Origin: Prostheceraeus crozeri
Lineage: Eukaryota > Platyhelminthes > Polycladida > Euryleptidae
Length of the DNA: 64,000 nt
Direction of reading: 5' to 3'
NCBI GenBank assembly: GCA_907163375.1
Contig: CAJQUW010001633.1
Coordinates: forward strand, 304,001 to 368,000
The position numbers and the translations under genes were made by a program. The notes below the pieces were generated by a model, which worked only from the letters and a program-made list of their open reading frames with translations, had not been told where the DNA came from and ran no database searches. Below, piece after piece: positions 11,701 through 22,437 of the stretch; the stretch's first letter is position 1, and every line of letters starts with the position of its first letter.

Positions 11701-12640
11701 GGAGAAGGGCTTACATATCACCAAGGTTCATTACGGGATCTCCTTCAATCAAGAACCGTATATTCGCCCCTATGTTCAATACCATAAGCAAGAACGCGCC
11801 AAAGCAACGACGAAAATGCGCCGCAATCTCCACAAGTTGATGGTGAACGCACTGTATGGCAAGACGATGGAGAATGTGCGGAAATATGGGAAGCACTATT
11901 TTGTACGATCACCGAATGTGTTTAGCAAATGGACACGTCATCCCTATTGTCAATCCTTCTTCAACATCAGCGACAAAGCCGTGGTGGTGAATGTGCGCAA
12001 GACCAAGGTAGACTTGAACAAACCCATTTATATCGGACAATGCATCCTGGACAACAGCAAGATTATTATGTACAAGCTGTTTGACCAGTGGAAAGCCAAC
12101 AAGACGTGCACCTCAGTGGAACTAATTGGTGGGGACACAGACTCCTTCTTCCTCAAAGTCCGCAGCCGGTATACACGCGAAGAAGTGCTGCGTTCGTTTG
12201 AAAACATCCCGAATTTTATTGATACGGAGGCGAAAGGTGTTCTCGATACCTCAAATTATCACGTGAGTCATCCAGAGAGACGTACCGAGAATGCGAATCT
12301 TTTGGGATGTTTCAAGGATGAGTGTGTAGGGGATAGGGTGAAGGAGTTTGTGTGTTTGAGTGCCAAGATGTACTCTCACATTGACCTCAAAGGTCATGAG
12401 GAAGAAATCCACGACTGTCGCATGAAGGGAGTGCGTCAAGCGAAGAAGCGTCAAGTGAAACATCAGAATTATGTGGACGCATTCGAAAAACATTCAATTA
12501 CCACAGTGTCACAAACCCTCCTCCAATCCCAACACCACGAGATGAGAACAGTGACGCAAGTGAAGAAGGCCTTAAGCATCTGGGAGGACAAGCGGTGTTA
12601 GTATTTACCCAATCAGAGTCTTCCATACGGTAACCATCGC
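8713..12640 (+). pseudogene. Protein-primed family B DNA polymerase (fossil)
   Basis: The replicative polymerase of E1, read from the left TIR inward. Starting at the ATG at 8713, parts in order are: an N-terminal zinc-finger module (YTCEFC..., then HKHACVGRCCYC and WDEHLCPY); a long protein-primed polymerase-type N-terminal region; a zinc/HNH-like insert with CNMCGCD and VRDHDHITGKY...CNACNLRLR, as in other Polinton polymerases; an exonuclease-type YLTVDVALLADIF segment; and the polymerase motifs DANKLYGAAM (A), KLMVNALYGKTMENV (B) and GGDTDSFF (C). Length is normal for the family. It is interrupted by several breaks. It lies upstream of, and in line with, the TBP-like gene. The N-terminal module is shared with the zinc-finger gene at the other end of the element. 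Confidence 0.92.
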
Positions 12641-12644
12641 CTAT

Positions 12645-13200
12645 ATGAAGAAGGGTATCTACACCCCGCAGTCAAAGATGTCAAGGATCTGCAACCGCAT
12701 GGTGGAGCTCAGAGCATCCTCCGCAATACCACTGCAGACATTGTTACCGCAACTCCCTCTGGCCACATACCGAGTATCACGCCCTTGTCGAGTCTATTGG
12801 AAATGGAACTCTTCGGTCGCTGTACAGATTTTTCCACGGGGGTGTATCCAAATTTTGGGCAACCACTCTCTGGAAACATACGATCGTATTTGTAAAGAGA
12901 TGCGCCAACTACTCGCCCCCTACGGATTGGACGTGAGCGACCCAATCACAAAATCCTGCACAGTTCAATGTCAATGGAACTATACAAAGGACCGCATGCA
13001 AACCATTCAACAGTTGCCATCGACATCGGTGATTTCCAACGAGCGCGAGCTATTTCCCGGAACGTTAATACGCAAAGGTAATTTGCACTGTTCCTTCTTT
13101 TCCAACAAAAGTGTGATTGTGGCGGGTGTCTTATCGATTGCAGAGCGGAATCGTTGGTGGAAGACATTCTCAAATCCCTATTTGAAGGAGATTCCCTCAA
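12645..13200 (+). pseudogene. TATA-binding-protein-like protein of E1 (fossil)
   Basis: The translation follows TBP along both saddle repeats. Repeat 1: a segment of the form IPLQTLL...LATYRVSRP aligned to TBP LDLKTIA...EYNPKRF, then VAVQIFPRGCIQILG aligned to TALIFSSGKMVCTG. Repeat 2: SVISNERELFPGTLI aligned to SSYEPELFPGLIY, then CSFFSNKSVIVAGV aligned to LLIFVSGKVVLTGA. Three of the four Phe positions that bend DNA in TBP are recognisable. The similar gene in E2 (46677) gives independent support. It lies directly after PolB and ahead of the convergent protease. Known viral TBP-like proteins occur in beta/gammaherpesviruses and some giant viruses; a role in late-gene transcription here is inference. 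The gene appears broken. Confidence 0.75.
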
Positions 13201-13726
13201 TGAATCGGCCAGCGACTAGTATCCCAACGTCGTGGGTTGTCGCAAGAGACCTTGGATATTCATTCAAAGCTATAGAAACTGTAACAAATCTCAGTGAAAA
13301 TATCACCGCTGGTGAATTAGTTGATCGACTAATGGATCTCGATGAGTATGCTATGAATCACAATTTGGATCGTAGGTGGATAGAGGATTTCTCCATGCTA
13401 CACTGCAATGCAATGACATTAGCGCGATCTGGAGTGAAAAAAGTGACATTTGCAACTGATGTGTCAGGTAACTCTACCCATAAAAGTGACTTTAGAAAGA
13501 AATTGGAAAAGAGACATTTAAATTATTATGTGAACGGAACTGTGTTAAATGTTTTAAACAGGAACGGTCCCTTCTCTTTTTACCATGTTCTCATAGTGTT
13601 ATGTGTTCTACATGTTATGTACCCTTTGAAACGTCATCTTGTCCCCTTTGTGATCAAGACATAATTTCATCAGTCACTGTATATCGTGCATGATGAGTCA
13701 TCATGCACGGAAAAGCTCTGTGTATA
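13201..13726 (+). pseudogene. UBA-RING protein, IAP-like C-terminal half (fossil)
   Basis: The segment WVVARDLGYSFKAIE...ITAGELVDRLMDLDEY resembles the UBA domain of inhibitor-of-apoptosis proteins (VVQAALDMGFSKSLIE...VNDIVSALLNAEDE). Downstream, RING-type spacing is present: CVKC, LPCSHSVMC, CSTC and CPLC. In IAPs this pair gives ubiquitin binding and E3 ligase activity. No BIR domain is visible. The parts are not all in one frame, so the gene is broken. It follows the TBP-like gene on the same strand and is the last plus-strand gene before the convergent protease. A role in blocking cell death is inference from the family. Confidence 0.5.
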
Positions 13727-13849
13727 GTGTATAGTGTACTATAACGAGTGACTGAACTCTGTTTCATGTACAAAACCTTGTGGTATTAACCTCTGTCTGA
13801 AAAAAGTTCGAGGATTCCATTGAAATAAAAATACAATCATTGACATGAT

Positions 13850-14570
13850 TCATTTCTTTATTGACTTCAAAACATGGGATAATGTAGAATACAAATAGGA
13901 ATAGACAATTTTATCATTGAAGGACAAGTAGGTTTTAATGAGTTCTTGATCTTTCTCGTGAGCATCCAATGTTCGAAAGAAGGTCAGTGTTTTATCCATA
14001 GACGTTTTAAAAGGGCGATGGTTTAAAAAGTAAGTACAGTAAGCACCACAATAGGCTTTAGGACCTTGTATACGCAGAGGGTGACGATAGTCTAAAGGAT
14101 AAGGTGTTGTCGATAACCACTCGGTAACATGTGGATAGTGAGATGGAGTGAGTCCATAAGAGTCAAAGAATTCGCACACGCGTTGATCCGCATTTTGATA
14201 AAAGGCCAGCCAATGCTTGCCAGGTTGATGAGAGCGATCACTATTGACAATAAGTGTTTTTGATTCCGGGGAATGAGCAGGAAGTAGATCAGCAGGAAAC
14301 ACACCTTGGAAGGGAGCGTAAGAAGATTGGAGGAGGCGATGAGCAAACGTTTGACAACTACACTGAATAGCACAGAGAAAATCATCTTCGCACATGCAGG
14401 CATTGAGTAAATGTTTCTCTTGTAATTGATTCATACCCTGCATAATTCCTTCGATTTCCGTGTTGCTTAACCAGTCTCCCATTCAGCCAACGCTGAGCTT
14501 TAATGAGACGATGTTGATAAAGAGGTGTCCAAGCGATAGGAGGAAAGTGATACTCGGGTTCCTTCAACAT
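13850..14570 (-). pseudogene. Adenain-like cysteine protease of E1 (fossil)
   Basis: The maturation protease that would trim capsid proteins during assembly. Adenain-type features are LSNTEIEGIM near the start, the catalytic His in KHWLAFY, an acidic residue in the following CEFFDSYG, and the catalytic Cys block AYCGAYCTYFLNHR. The length of about 210-240 residues is typical. It lies next to the major capsid gene, as in many Polintons. A copy of the E1 late motif, ATTTAAGTGT, lies at 14598-14607, 27 bases before the ATG at 14570. The gene appears to carry about one break. Confidence 0.85.
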
Positions 14571-14601
14571 GTCTTATGATGATGTCAATGCGCGCCAACA
14601 C

Positions 14602-15969
14602 TTAAATAGCGGGTGGGATATACGCACTGGAGATGACAGCATTCTCCGGTGTGACGGAGAATTGTTCGTCATGAATGACAAACATTAATAAATCCATATT
14701 TTGCGTGGTTGTATTCTCAAATTGCAATTCCAGTCCATATTGACGTGTATTGGTGGGTTGAACACTATCGATTTGTTTATCCAAGGTACAGTCAAAGGCG
14801 ATAAAGTAACAGTATTTGGTAAAACTCTCTAAATCAATACCACACGATTCATTCGTGTTATAGACTTGAATCGCACGATTGAATTGACTGTAGGCAATCA
14901 CGTCATCTTTGCAATTGATGGTGCCTCCTGTCATGATGGCTCCATTGGTGGTCATGGTGACTTGAGAGAGTCCATGCCTTTCAAAATAGAGTTTACGACT
15001 TCCTGGATCAAACCAAGAGTTACTGGGAACAACAGCGAAAAAGATGAGTTTAGGACTCAATAGAGCGGCCACATTGGAAAACGTCTTCTTTTGTATTCCA
15101 CTTTCAATCGTTTGTCGTTGGACGGTCATGCCATTGTAGCGATAATAAATGGCTTCTGTCTTGCGTCGATTCGCAGTTTTCAATTGCAGTTCTGCATTCG
15201 GTGTGAGCATGGGCATATACAATTGGAAAGAGGTGATTTTGAACTTGTACCTTGTAGAGGTTGTCCCTGCAGGATGTGCCATATCATAAATGGCATATTC
15301 CGGTTTATTCAAGGTGAAAATGAGATCCAGTTGCATGCCTGGGGGCAGAGCAATCACTTGTTGGAACAAATTACATTTCAGGGGAAAGTCAAAGGTACGT
15401 TTAAATTTGTGGTCTGCCCATTGTTTGAGAATGGCTTGATTGAGTGCATTCTCTTTATCTGTAAACTCTACCGCCTTAGACTTCACTGTCTTACTCGCTG
15501 CATCAAACTCCGTGTCATACACCACTTGAGGAACAGTAAAACCTTGTGTGACCATGTGTGTATTCTTCACATCATTGGTGTATTGTAAAAGATTGCTAAG
15601 GTAAGCTCTCAAATAATACAAGTCATTGCCTCCTTCAATGGTGCGTTCATTCAAGCGGAAAGTAATGTCGGAAAAGAGGGAGTGGGCCATATTGTTGATA
15701 ATAATCGCCTTGTCTGACGACTCACATGGCACTTCTGCTCCTTTAGCCGCATCATGTTTCATGAGTTGTACTTCCACGCGAAAATAGGCATTGCATACAT
15801 CCATCCAATGAATGGCTAGTCGAGGGACCGTGATTTGAATGGTACCGGGATTTTCCAATCCATTGACTGGCGTCAGAACGCTCGTATGCTGAGAAGTACT
15901 CGAGACATCGACTTTATTACTTTGGAATACATCGTAACGAGCATCCAATAATGCAGGTGTTTCCGCCAT
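14602..15969 (-). CDS. Major capsid protein, double jelly-roll (E1)
   Basis: A 455-residue protein that would form the hexon-like capsomers. Recognisable Polinton major capsid features are the N-terminal NGLENPGTIQITVPR strand region, HSLFSDITFRLNERTIEGG, FDFPLKCNLFQQVIALPPGMQLDLIF, a second jelly roll starting KFKITSFQLYMP, and the C-terminal YCYFIAFDCT...LELQFENTTTQNMDLLMFVIHDE. It looks whole. The ATG at 15969 has the late motif ACTAAGCAAT 24 bases upstream (15994-16003). Its neighbours are the protease downstream and a minor capsid protein upstream. Part of a fossil element; no expression is implied. Confidence 0.92.
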   Translation of the reverse strand: MAETPALLDARYDVFQSNKVDVSSTSQHTSVLTPVNGLENPGTIQITVPRLAIHWMDVCNAYFRVEVQLMKHDAAKGAEVPCESSDKAIIINNMAHSLFSDITFRLNERTIEGGNDLYYLRAYLSNLLQYTNDVKNTHMVTQGFTVPQVVYDTEFDAASKTVKSKAVEFTDKENALNQAILKQWADHKFKRTFDFPLKCNLFQQVIALPPGMQLDLIFTLNKPEYAIYDMAHPAGTTSTRYKFKITSFQLYMPMLTPNAELQLKTANRRKTEAIYYRYNGMTVQRQTIESGIQKKTFSNVAALLSPKLIFFAVVPSNSWFDPGSRKLYFERHGLSQVTMTTNGAIMTGGTINCKDDVIAYSQFNRAIQVYNTNESCGIDLESFTKYCYFIAFDCTLDKQIDSVQPTNTRQYGLELQFENTTTQNMDLLMFVIHDEQFSVTPENAVISSAYIPPAI

Positions 15970-16005
15970 GCCTGATGGGACTGATGTCCTAAGATTGCTT
16001 AGTTC

Positions 16006-16641
16006 TTAAAAGAGCATGCGTTGTTTAGCACCTCCGCGATAACGTCCCATCAAACTTCCTTTCCCCCATTTTGTATGATGCGCAATGTCCACATGACCAC
16101 GACGGCGTTTAGGAGCAGGTGCTTCCACCCTATCCCCTTCTTCATCCGTGAAGATGCGTTTCCGACTCACTTTATTTTGAATAGCTTCTACAACACGTTC
16201 GGGAGCAGTCTGTAAGGTGCGTTTGGCGAGCGTTTTCACACCCTTTTTTGAGACGATCAACTCCTTCTTGAGCGGTAGAGCTGACAGCATCCGTGACAGC
16301 TTGTTTCGCAGAATTGAGAAACTCTGTCGTACGTAACGATTTTCCCAACGTTTTCTGTACCGTATGTACAAGTCCTTTTTGCGATGTTTTTCGCGATGCT
16401 ATTAGAGATGTTTTTCGAAATGGTTGTCGAGATGGTTTTCAAGATGTTTTTCTGGGAACTCTCTTTTTGAGTGATTTGGCCGACGGATGGATGATTTCTT
16501 GACACCAGTGACACGTGGTCTAATCATGCGTGTTTTCTGTCCAATCACTATATTCCATCCACCTCGTTGCATGAATGATCGTCTTCCAAATAATCGTCCA
16601 GAGGAATTTGTTCGGTTACAGATTAAAAAGAGATTCGTCAT
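16006..16641 (-). pseudogene. Minor capsid/core protein, basic (E1, fossil)
   Basis: Two overlapping open stretches encode a Lys/Arg-rich protein with QRGG and YRGG sites typical of adenain-cleaved minor capsid or core proteins (pX/pVI-like). A nuclear-localisation-like APAPKRRRGH occurs near its end. E2 has a similar basic RQRGG protein in the same place, directly upstream of its capsid gene, which supports the assignment. The ATG at 16641 has ATTAAGTAAT 28 bases upstream (16670-16679). It appears to have about one break. The exact adenovirus counterpart cannot be fixed by eye. Confidence 0.65.
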
Positions 16642-16670
16642 CGTGTCTTGATGTGCTTGGGAAAAGACAA

Positions 16671-17585
16671 TTACTTAATTGCTCGACGTCGAAGATGCAT
16701 TTTTACATAGGACCGTCCGTCTGTCATAGGGATGGGATGACCATCATCCGACATGAGTTTGATTTCAATATCTTGCACATTTTGACTTTTCACAGGGAGA
16801 TAGGTGACATTCTGGAATTCATGATGAATACTATCTCCATAATCTTTCCCCGTGTAGGGAATCACACACATACAGTTTGTTTTTATACCCCCTACATAAT
16901 TATAGCCTACAATATTACAATACAGTAGAATATTGTAGGTAAAGGCATTCAAATTCAAAGGTGCAGTCGCTTGCTGTGAGGAGGTGAGTAAGTCTGTTTT
17001 AAACCCAAGAATGTCTTTGAGCAAAGGATGGAGTTTCATACTGTAGTGTGTGGGTACTACCACTGAGACATAATGGACATTAGACGCCAATGTAGTGATA
17101 GAAAAGTGGAAATTGTATCCATGGTGTCGATTCTGATTCATACACTGCATCAACGTCTTCTCCGAATAAATACCGCGTGGAATGTTGAAGCGCGTAAACA
17201 TGCCTTGCTCTCCCTGTTTGCCTTGTTTGCCTTGCTCTCCCTGTTTACCTTGTTCACCTTGTTTGCCTGGCTTGCCTTGCTCTCCCTGTTTACCGCGTTC
17301 TCGTCGCGGTCCTGGTGAATCCGTTTTGATGGGAATGATAGAGGACGTAAAGGCGGTCGGAATCGTCTCAGGATGATCATTCAATGTCCCCACACTAAAG
17401 CTGACATCCACGGGTAATGTCTGAAGGGTATTGATGAAGTTGACGACGGAGATGCCTGCTTCCCATTGATCCCCATGGACCATGGGGATGGAAGGAACCA
17501 AGCGATTTTTGAAATGATTGGCTCTATTTTCAGGAAACAAATTGGGCTGAGCATTACTCAACAAGTGAATCGTTTCCTCATGCAT
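16671..17585 (-). CDS. Penton-like protein A with collagen-like repeats (E1)
   Basis: A 304-residue protein sharing the Polinton penton signature at both ends: [10 protein letters not shown]...GDQWEAGIS at the N terminus, and [16 protein letters not shown], then [13 protein letters not shown], at the C terminus. Between residues of about 90 and 130 it has Gly-X-Y triplets ([16 protein letters not shown] and onwards), a collagen-like stalk as found in some viral fibres. It looks whole. The late motif ACTAGGTAAT lies 23 bases upstream of the ATG at 17585 and overlaps the end of the next gene. In the fossil virion it would sit at the vertices and may have borne a receptor-binding stalk; that is inference. 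Confidence 0.75.
   Translation of the reverse strand: MHEETIHLLSNAQPNLFPENRANHFKNRLVPSIPMVHGDQWEAGISVVNFINTLQTLPVDVSFSVGTLNDHPETIPTAFTSSIIPIKTDSPGPRRERGKQGEQGKPGKQGEQGKQGEQGKQGKQGEQGMFTRFNIPRGIYSEKTLMQCMNQNRHHGYNFHFSITTLASNVHYVSVVVPTHYSMKLHPLLKDILGFKTDLLTSSQQATAPLNLNAFTYNILLYCNIVGYNYVGGIKTNCMCVIPYTGKDYGDSIHHEFQNVTYLPVKSQNVQDIEIKLMSDDGHPIPMTDGRSYVKMHLRRRAIK
17194..17307 (-). repeat. Collagen-like Gly-X-Y coding repeat
   Basis: On the plus strand the DNA reads as 9-bp-based units (CCTTGTTTG, CCTTGCTCT, CCCTGTTTA) repeated about a dozen times. On the minus strand they encode Gly-Lys-Gln and Gly-Glu-Gln triplets inside penton-like protein A. Such arrays change length easily. Confidence 0.85.
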
Positions 17586-17609
17586 GGTTGATAGTCACTC
17601 TGTCACCAA

Positions 17610-20482
17610 TTACCTAGTCTCCCTACGGCGGAGATGGAGTTTGAAATAGGATCGTCCTTCATGAATCGGAATAAATTCGCCATCATCACCACGCAAATGA
17701 ATTTCAATCTCATCAATAGCTGATGTAAAAATGGGGTAATAATCAATATTGGACACTTCATACGACACCATTTCCCCCAAACGTTGTTTCTCTTCAATGG
17801 GGTGAATTTTCAAGATTTGTTCACGTTGTCCTCCCACAATACTTTCCGCCACAATATTACAATAGACGATAATGTTGAAGGAATTGGGAGTCATGCTGAG
17901 GGGAGAGAGTGTTGTCATCTGTGTACGAGTATTGGGTCCATAATAGGATTGTGGTAGACCCATACGATAACTCAACGCTTCTCCAACATCAATAAAGGCA
18001 TGTTCCGCGGTTTTCACCGTCAAATAATGGTCTTTCGAGAGAGAGAGGGATACATCAGTCCACGCCTGTAAATTCACCTGGAGTTTGGAAAAGAGTCCTT
18101 CCAAGGTATAACTCCCTTTGGGAATGAGGACACGATGAAACGAGGTAGAAATGTCCAGGGTGGGGTCGATGTAACCTTGCCTAATCATGTGTTCATAGAT
18201 TTGCAAAGGTTTCATGGTCTTGCTATAGAGATGAAGAAAAGGGCGAGGTGTGGGATGTGTATTCACCATAACCGATTGAATATCTTGTTTTCCCACATCC
18301 ACTCCCAACACCATACCATCCACTAGATAAAACATGTTTTCTTGCCAGCGTTCCATCATGGTCGTCATCAACCTTTGCATATCATCACTGTACCATCCAA
18401 TAAAGGAAGTCAATCTATCTTTGCAGACTTTCAGGGTGGATCCGTCTTGATATGCTACAGGGGGTGAATACAATTTCTTATCAGAGAGTCTATCTCCAAA
18501 CAAGTAGGATTGTAAACACGTATTGGCCAACAGCTCTTTCGATTCGTAAGCATAAGGGAAATAGGATTTCCGAAACAAGTGATCCAATTCCTTCCCTTTC
18601 CATGGGAAGAGGGTGTCGAGGGTGTGGTTCCATCCTTTGGCATAATCAAAGGTATATTCCGGTAAACCATAGATGTGTAATGTCATCCCATGGGTGACAT
18701 GTTTTGGACGTTGTTGATATCGACGGTAACTTGCAGAACAATGTTCCGGCGTTTCCGAGTGTATACAGGTTTGTTCATGATAGGTGAACATACCATATTC
18801 ATGACTATGATTCAACACATGTTGCCAGAGTTGTGGGGGATTGATTTTCAACAAATACCCTTCCGCGATTTTAAAGTGAATTACGTGAAAGACGCCCACT
18901 GTTGTATACGTCACCCACACCATATCAGGCAGGGGGATGGCTTGTTTGAAAGCTTGCACAAATGATTGGAGGGTATAGTATTTCGTGGGTAAATTGAATC
19001 GTAATGGACTAGGGAGATGAGATAGGGTATGAAAAATCTCAAAATATTCGTCATGCTTGATGTTGAGAATATTGGGATGCTTCCTATGCTCGGTCTTATA
19101 CTGTTGTGTCGGTTTTCCTTTTCGAAGCAAGACATGGGTTCCATTCAATGCATAGGGGACACTATTCTTTTCAAAGAGGGCGTCCAATTCCATGGTTTGT
19201 TTCTGAAGGATAAAGGAGGGAACATTAATCGTGCTGAGGGGTAATTCCAAGATCCATTCGTCCATTCGTCCACTTGTTCTGCTTTGAAAATCTCATAGGC
19301 TTTAGATTGCCGGTCCATCTTGATTTCCATATCGTCCATGCAATCGATGGTCAGTTCATAATGATAGGACATGGATGTAATGGTCCATGTCATGGGGGCG
19401 GGGAAGATGGTATTCAAATAGGTTTCCAACGAATAATAACCTGTGGGGACGATAGAACTCCACGTCTTATCACTCTCTAAATTCTTGTAATAAAACGATT
19501 CAGGTCTAGACACATAAAATAACAGTTTGTTCTCCTTGGTTGATTGACAAAGATCCGTTTTCAACACAGTCACTTCTTCATTCACCCTATCGCGTTCACG
19601 AACGATCTCGTCAAGATTATCAGCTCCTGCAGTAGGTTTGAATTCTTTCACCATCCTTCTTAACGTTGTCAACCGTTCCTGTTTCACTTCAAAATCATAG
19701 AGAATATTCCCATACATCTCCATCAAATCCACCAAACTATGATAGGCAAATACATTATAAGTGTTGTAGATATGATACTTTTCCGTAGGTGTGAAGGGAA
19801 GTGCATGTTGCATATCCGTTTCATGCTGCATATCCGCACAACTGGCCAATACATTTTCTTTCCCATGTTTAGGATGGGAATGAACTAAATGATGAATGAT
19901 GGGCCGTTTTGTGGCTTGTTCCTTTTGAATCGATTTTCGAAAATTTTTCAATAAGACAGTATCAAACAATCGCTTCTTGGCTCCGAATCGTTTAGAGACT
20001 AAAACACCTTCCATCTTGTGTTGACGTAGGATTCGCATCATGTTGCGGTACTTTGCATTCAGTGTGTTGATATAGGTATGCAAGAAACGGGAGGTGACTA
20101 AATCAGGAGCATCGGCTATATTGATGGTACGATCGATCTTGTGTAACTGTGTATCAATCTTGTCATACAATTGATCAATACGGTTTCTGAACCATGGCAA
20201 ATGTTTTTTCTTTGGATGTTGATAATCCTTTTCACGATGTTTTGGGGTGAGTGGATTTAGGAACTCCACTGGGAAAATAAATTGATTGTTCATGGTGCGT
20301 GTTGGTAAAACAAACCATTTTTTAGAGGCCAAATGTTGCAATCGGAAAAAGGTGTGTTGATACATTCTCACTGCTTTCATCAACTCTCTCAGTTTAGGAA
20401 GAAGGGTGCGAAGATTATGAAACAAGACTATATGCCCTCTGGGAATAGGAGGTGCCGTTGCATTGCGTTTGAGAGAGCTCAC
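17610..20482 (-). pseudogene. Large penton-like protein B with helical N-terminal part (E1, fossil)
   Basis: The C-terminal 550 residues end in the shared penton signature (YYPIFTSAIDEIEIHL, then EGRSYFKLHLRRR) and contain NIVAESIVGGQREQILKIHP, similar to proteins A and C. The N-terminal portion (about 19145-20482) is rich in charged helices (RNRIDQLYDKIDTQLHKID, VKQERLTTLRRMVKEF) and leads into a segment shared with the family (PTGYYSLETYLNTIF). The two portions overlap in different frames, so I treat them as one broken gene, but two overlapping genes cannot be excluded. It would be a vertex or spike protein. Its size is unusual for a penton-like protein. Confidence 0.6.
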
Positions 20483-20494
20483 AAAGGTATTGGT

Positions 20495-21453
20495 TCACAT
20501 CCACACAGCACGTGTCGTATCATCACTCAGGGGTTGTATATCCTTATATGTAACTGGGGGAGCCATGTAAACAGTGGCTATTTTCTGCAATTCGGATAGG
20601 ATCCCATAATCCATAGCAGACAATGTATAATTGGAAGCATGCTTCACGTGAAAGGACAAACTGTTGGACGAATGAAACACTAATTTCCCCACACCAAACC
20701 ATTCTAATTGTTTGAATAAATTGAGCACTGAGATTTCATTTCCCAACATACTTTCAATCCCATGTTTGGCAAAATGACAGCGGTGTAAGGGAATCACACT
20801 TAACCAATAGTCATGGGCGGGATATTTCTTTACGTCACATTCCTTTCGATGAATGGAGAGACGTGTATGGAACCGAATGACATCCTTCAACGATAAATGA
20901 TAGACACATTTGTCCAATAAGAGTGAGGCCGCCAAATGAGGGGAAAACACAAGGACGTAATGAAATGCGGAGAATTCCTTGATTTGAAACAGGGAAAATG
21001 GGGCAACGTCAATCACATAGACATCTGCTTCCTCTATGCCATTGCATCCATAATACAAGTAGGATGGATGTGTCGTAGTCATCATGTTGGAAATGGTACG
21101 ACGTGTATATAATTCCAACGCTGTGATAATAGGTACTCTTTTCACTTCCTCATCGGATTCAAAAATGGTGTGACGACGGACCACATTGGTCCCTTCCATC
21201 GTATAATAAGGCAAATAGGTCTTCAAATCTTTCGTATCCACCATTTTCCCCACGGTAATATAACAATCTTCGGGAATCGTATCCACATTATTCACATACC
21301 CAAACTCTTTCAAGCCTACTTCCCATGCTTCTCCTTTAGGAATAAAAAGTGGATTTTCCAGTCGTGTAAAGAAATGATTGGCTTTATTGTCATACAAATG
21401 GGTTGAGTATTGCTCAACAAGTACACATGTTGTTCCTCATGCAGTTCCTGCAT
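20495..21453 (-). pseudogene. Penton-like protein C (E1, fossil)
   Basis: The N-terminal region carries the penton-family signature NKANHFFTRLENPLFIPKGEAWEVGL, closely matching protein A. The remainder follows the same fold-like pattern (FYNVDTIPED-type strand, FHSSNSLSFHVKHASNY). The C-terminal penton signature is weak or absent. The late motif TCTAGGTAAT lies 25 bases before the candidate ATG at 21453 (21479-21488), inside the end of the integrase gene. About one break is likely. It forms a tandem array with proteins A and B, suggesting duplication of a vertex protein. Confidence 0.6.
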
Positions 21454-21463
21454 GATTACAAAA

Positions 21464-22434
21464 TCAATAGCGGCGTACATTACCTAGAGGTTCTAAGTCT
21501 GCCATCCATGAGTTCATCGATGCCGTATATCCTTGCCAGTGCACAAAATATTCTGTACGCCCATTCAGACGTCGGGTCTTGAGCACTTTGTCCACTTGAT
21601 ATAGTTCTTCCTCCCGATGAATCACTTGTAATTCCTGAGCATAAAAGGATCCTTTGATCTCTTCTCCACTCAAGTCTTTGATCTTGTACATTTTGGTACC
21701 ATGAGGGTTCTTGAGAATGTTGGAGACAATGAACTCTTCCGTCGACCAATTCGCTTCATACCCCGTCCAAACGTTCCTTTATCACGTGAAATACGTACGC
21801 GTGCTCCCACAGGGATAGACTTTCCCGATACTGCAATCTTCCTATAGTTTTGTCGGAGACGTTTCGCATTGTTTCGTTTCACTTCCTCGGTATTGGAGGC
21901 ATTCACATCCATCGGGGTGAAACCTGTGGATGAATGGGTGCTGTGATTGTATGCATACATGACATCTGCGATATAATCCACCCAATTCTTGTTATTGGTG
22001 GCTGTAAAGATACGTTCAAATTTATTCTTGACAGTACGGTTTAATCGTTCGACATGGGCACATTTATAGGGACTGTAGATGGAAAACAATTCAATAGCGT
22101 GCTTGTCCAAGACTTCTTTCACCGGTCGGTTATAAAATTAACGGCCTTGATCCGTTTGTAGTCGTTGCGGGGTGGGAATAGTTGCGAAAATGGCTTCTAA
22201 AATCCCCGACACTTCTTTGGCACTCTTGGTCTTGAGAGGGAATGCCCAGGCTTTGCGTGTAAAGATGTCCATCACCATGAGAATATACTTGTAGCCACGA
22301 TTATGCTGTGCATACTTTTGATAATCGACAATATCCGCTTGAAATTGAATTTGCGGACCGCGTACACGATACGGGTGCAAGGGCTTAATACGATGCAATC
22401 GAGATTTGTGAAGGGTGTAGGTCGGTTGACGCAT
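21464..22434 (-). pseudogene. Retroviral-type integrase with chromodomain (E1, fossil)
   Basis: Polinton integrase. The rve core shows FQADIVDY with the first Asp, LQTDQG with the second, and AHVERLNRTVKNKFERI with the catalytic Glu, followed by VMYAYNHSTHSSTGFTPMDVN. A C-terminal chromodomain follows (YQVDKVLKTRR...TEYFVHWQGY...SWMADLEPL), which may direct insertion to marked chromatin. Gene order next to the ATPase and the IYYNPKHPAGYG-type upstream protein is standard for Polintons. It carries a few breaks. Confidence 0.9.
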
Positions 22435-22437
22435 TAA

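Noticed and set aside
15091-15588. Plus-strand frame opposite the capsid gene
   Set aside because: Mirror of a long, well-conserved capsid frame on the minus strand.
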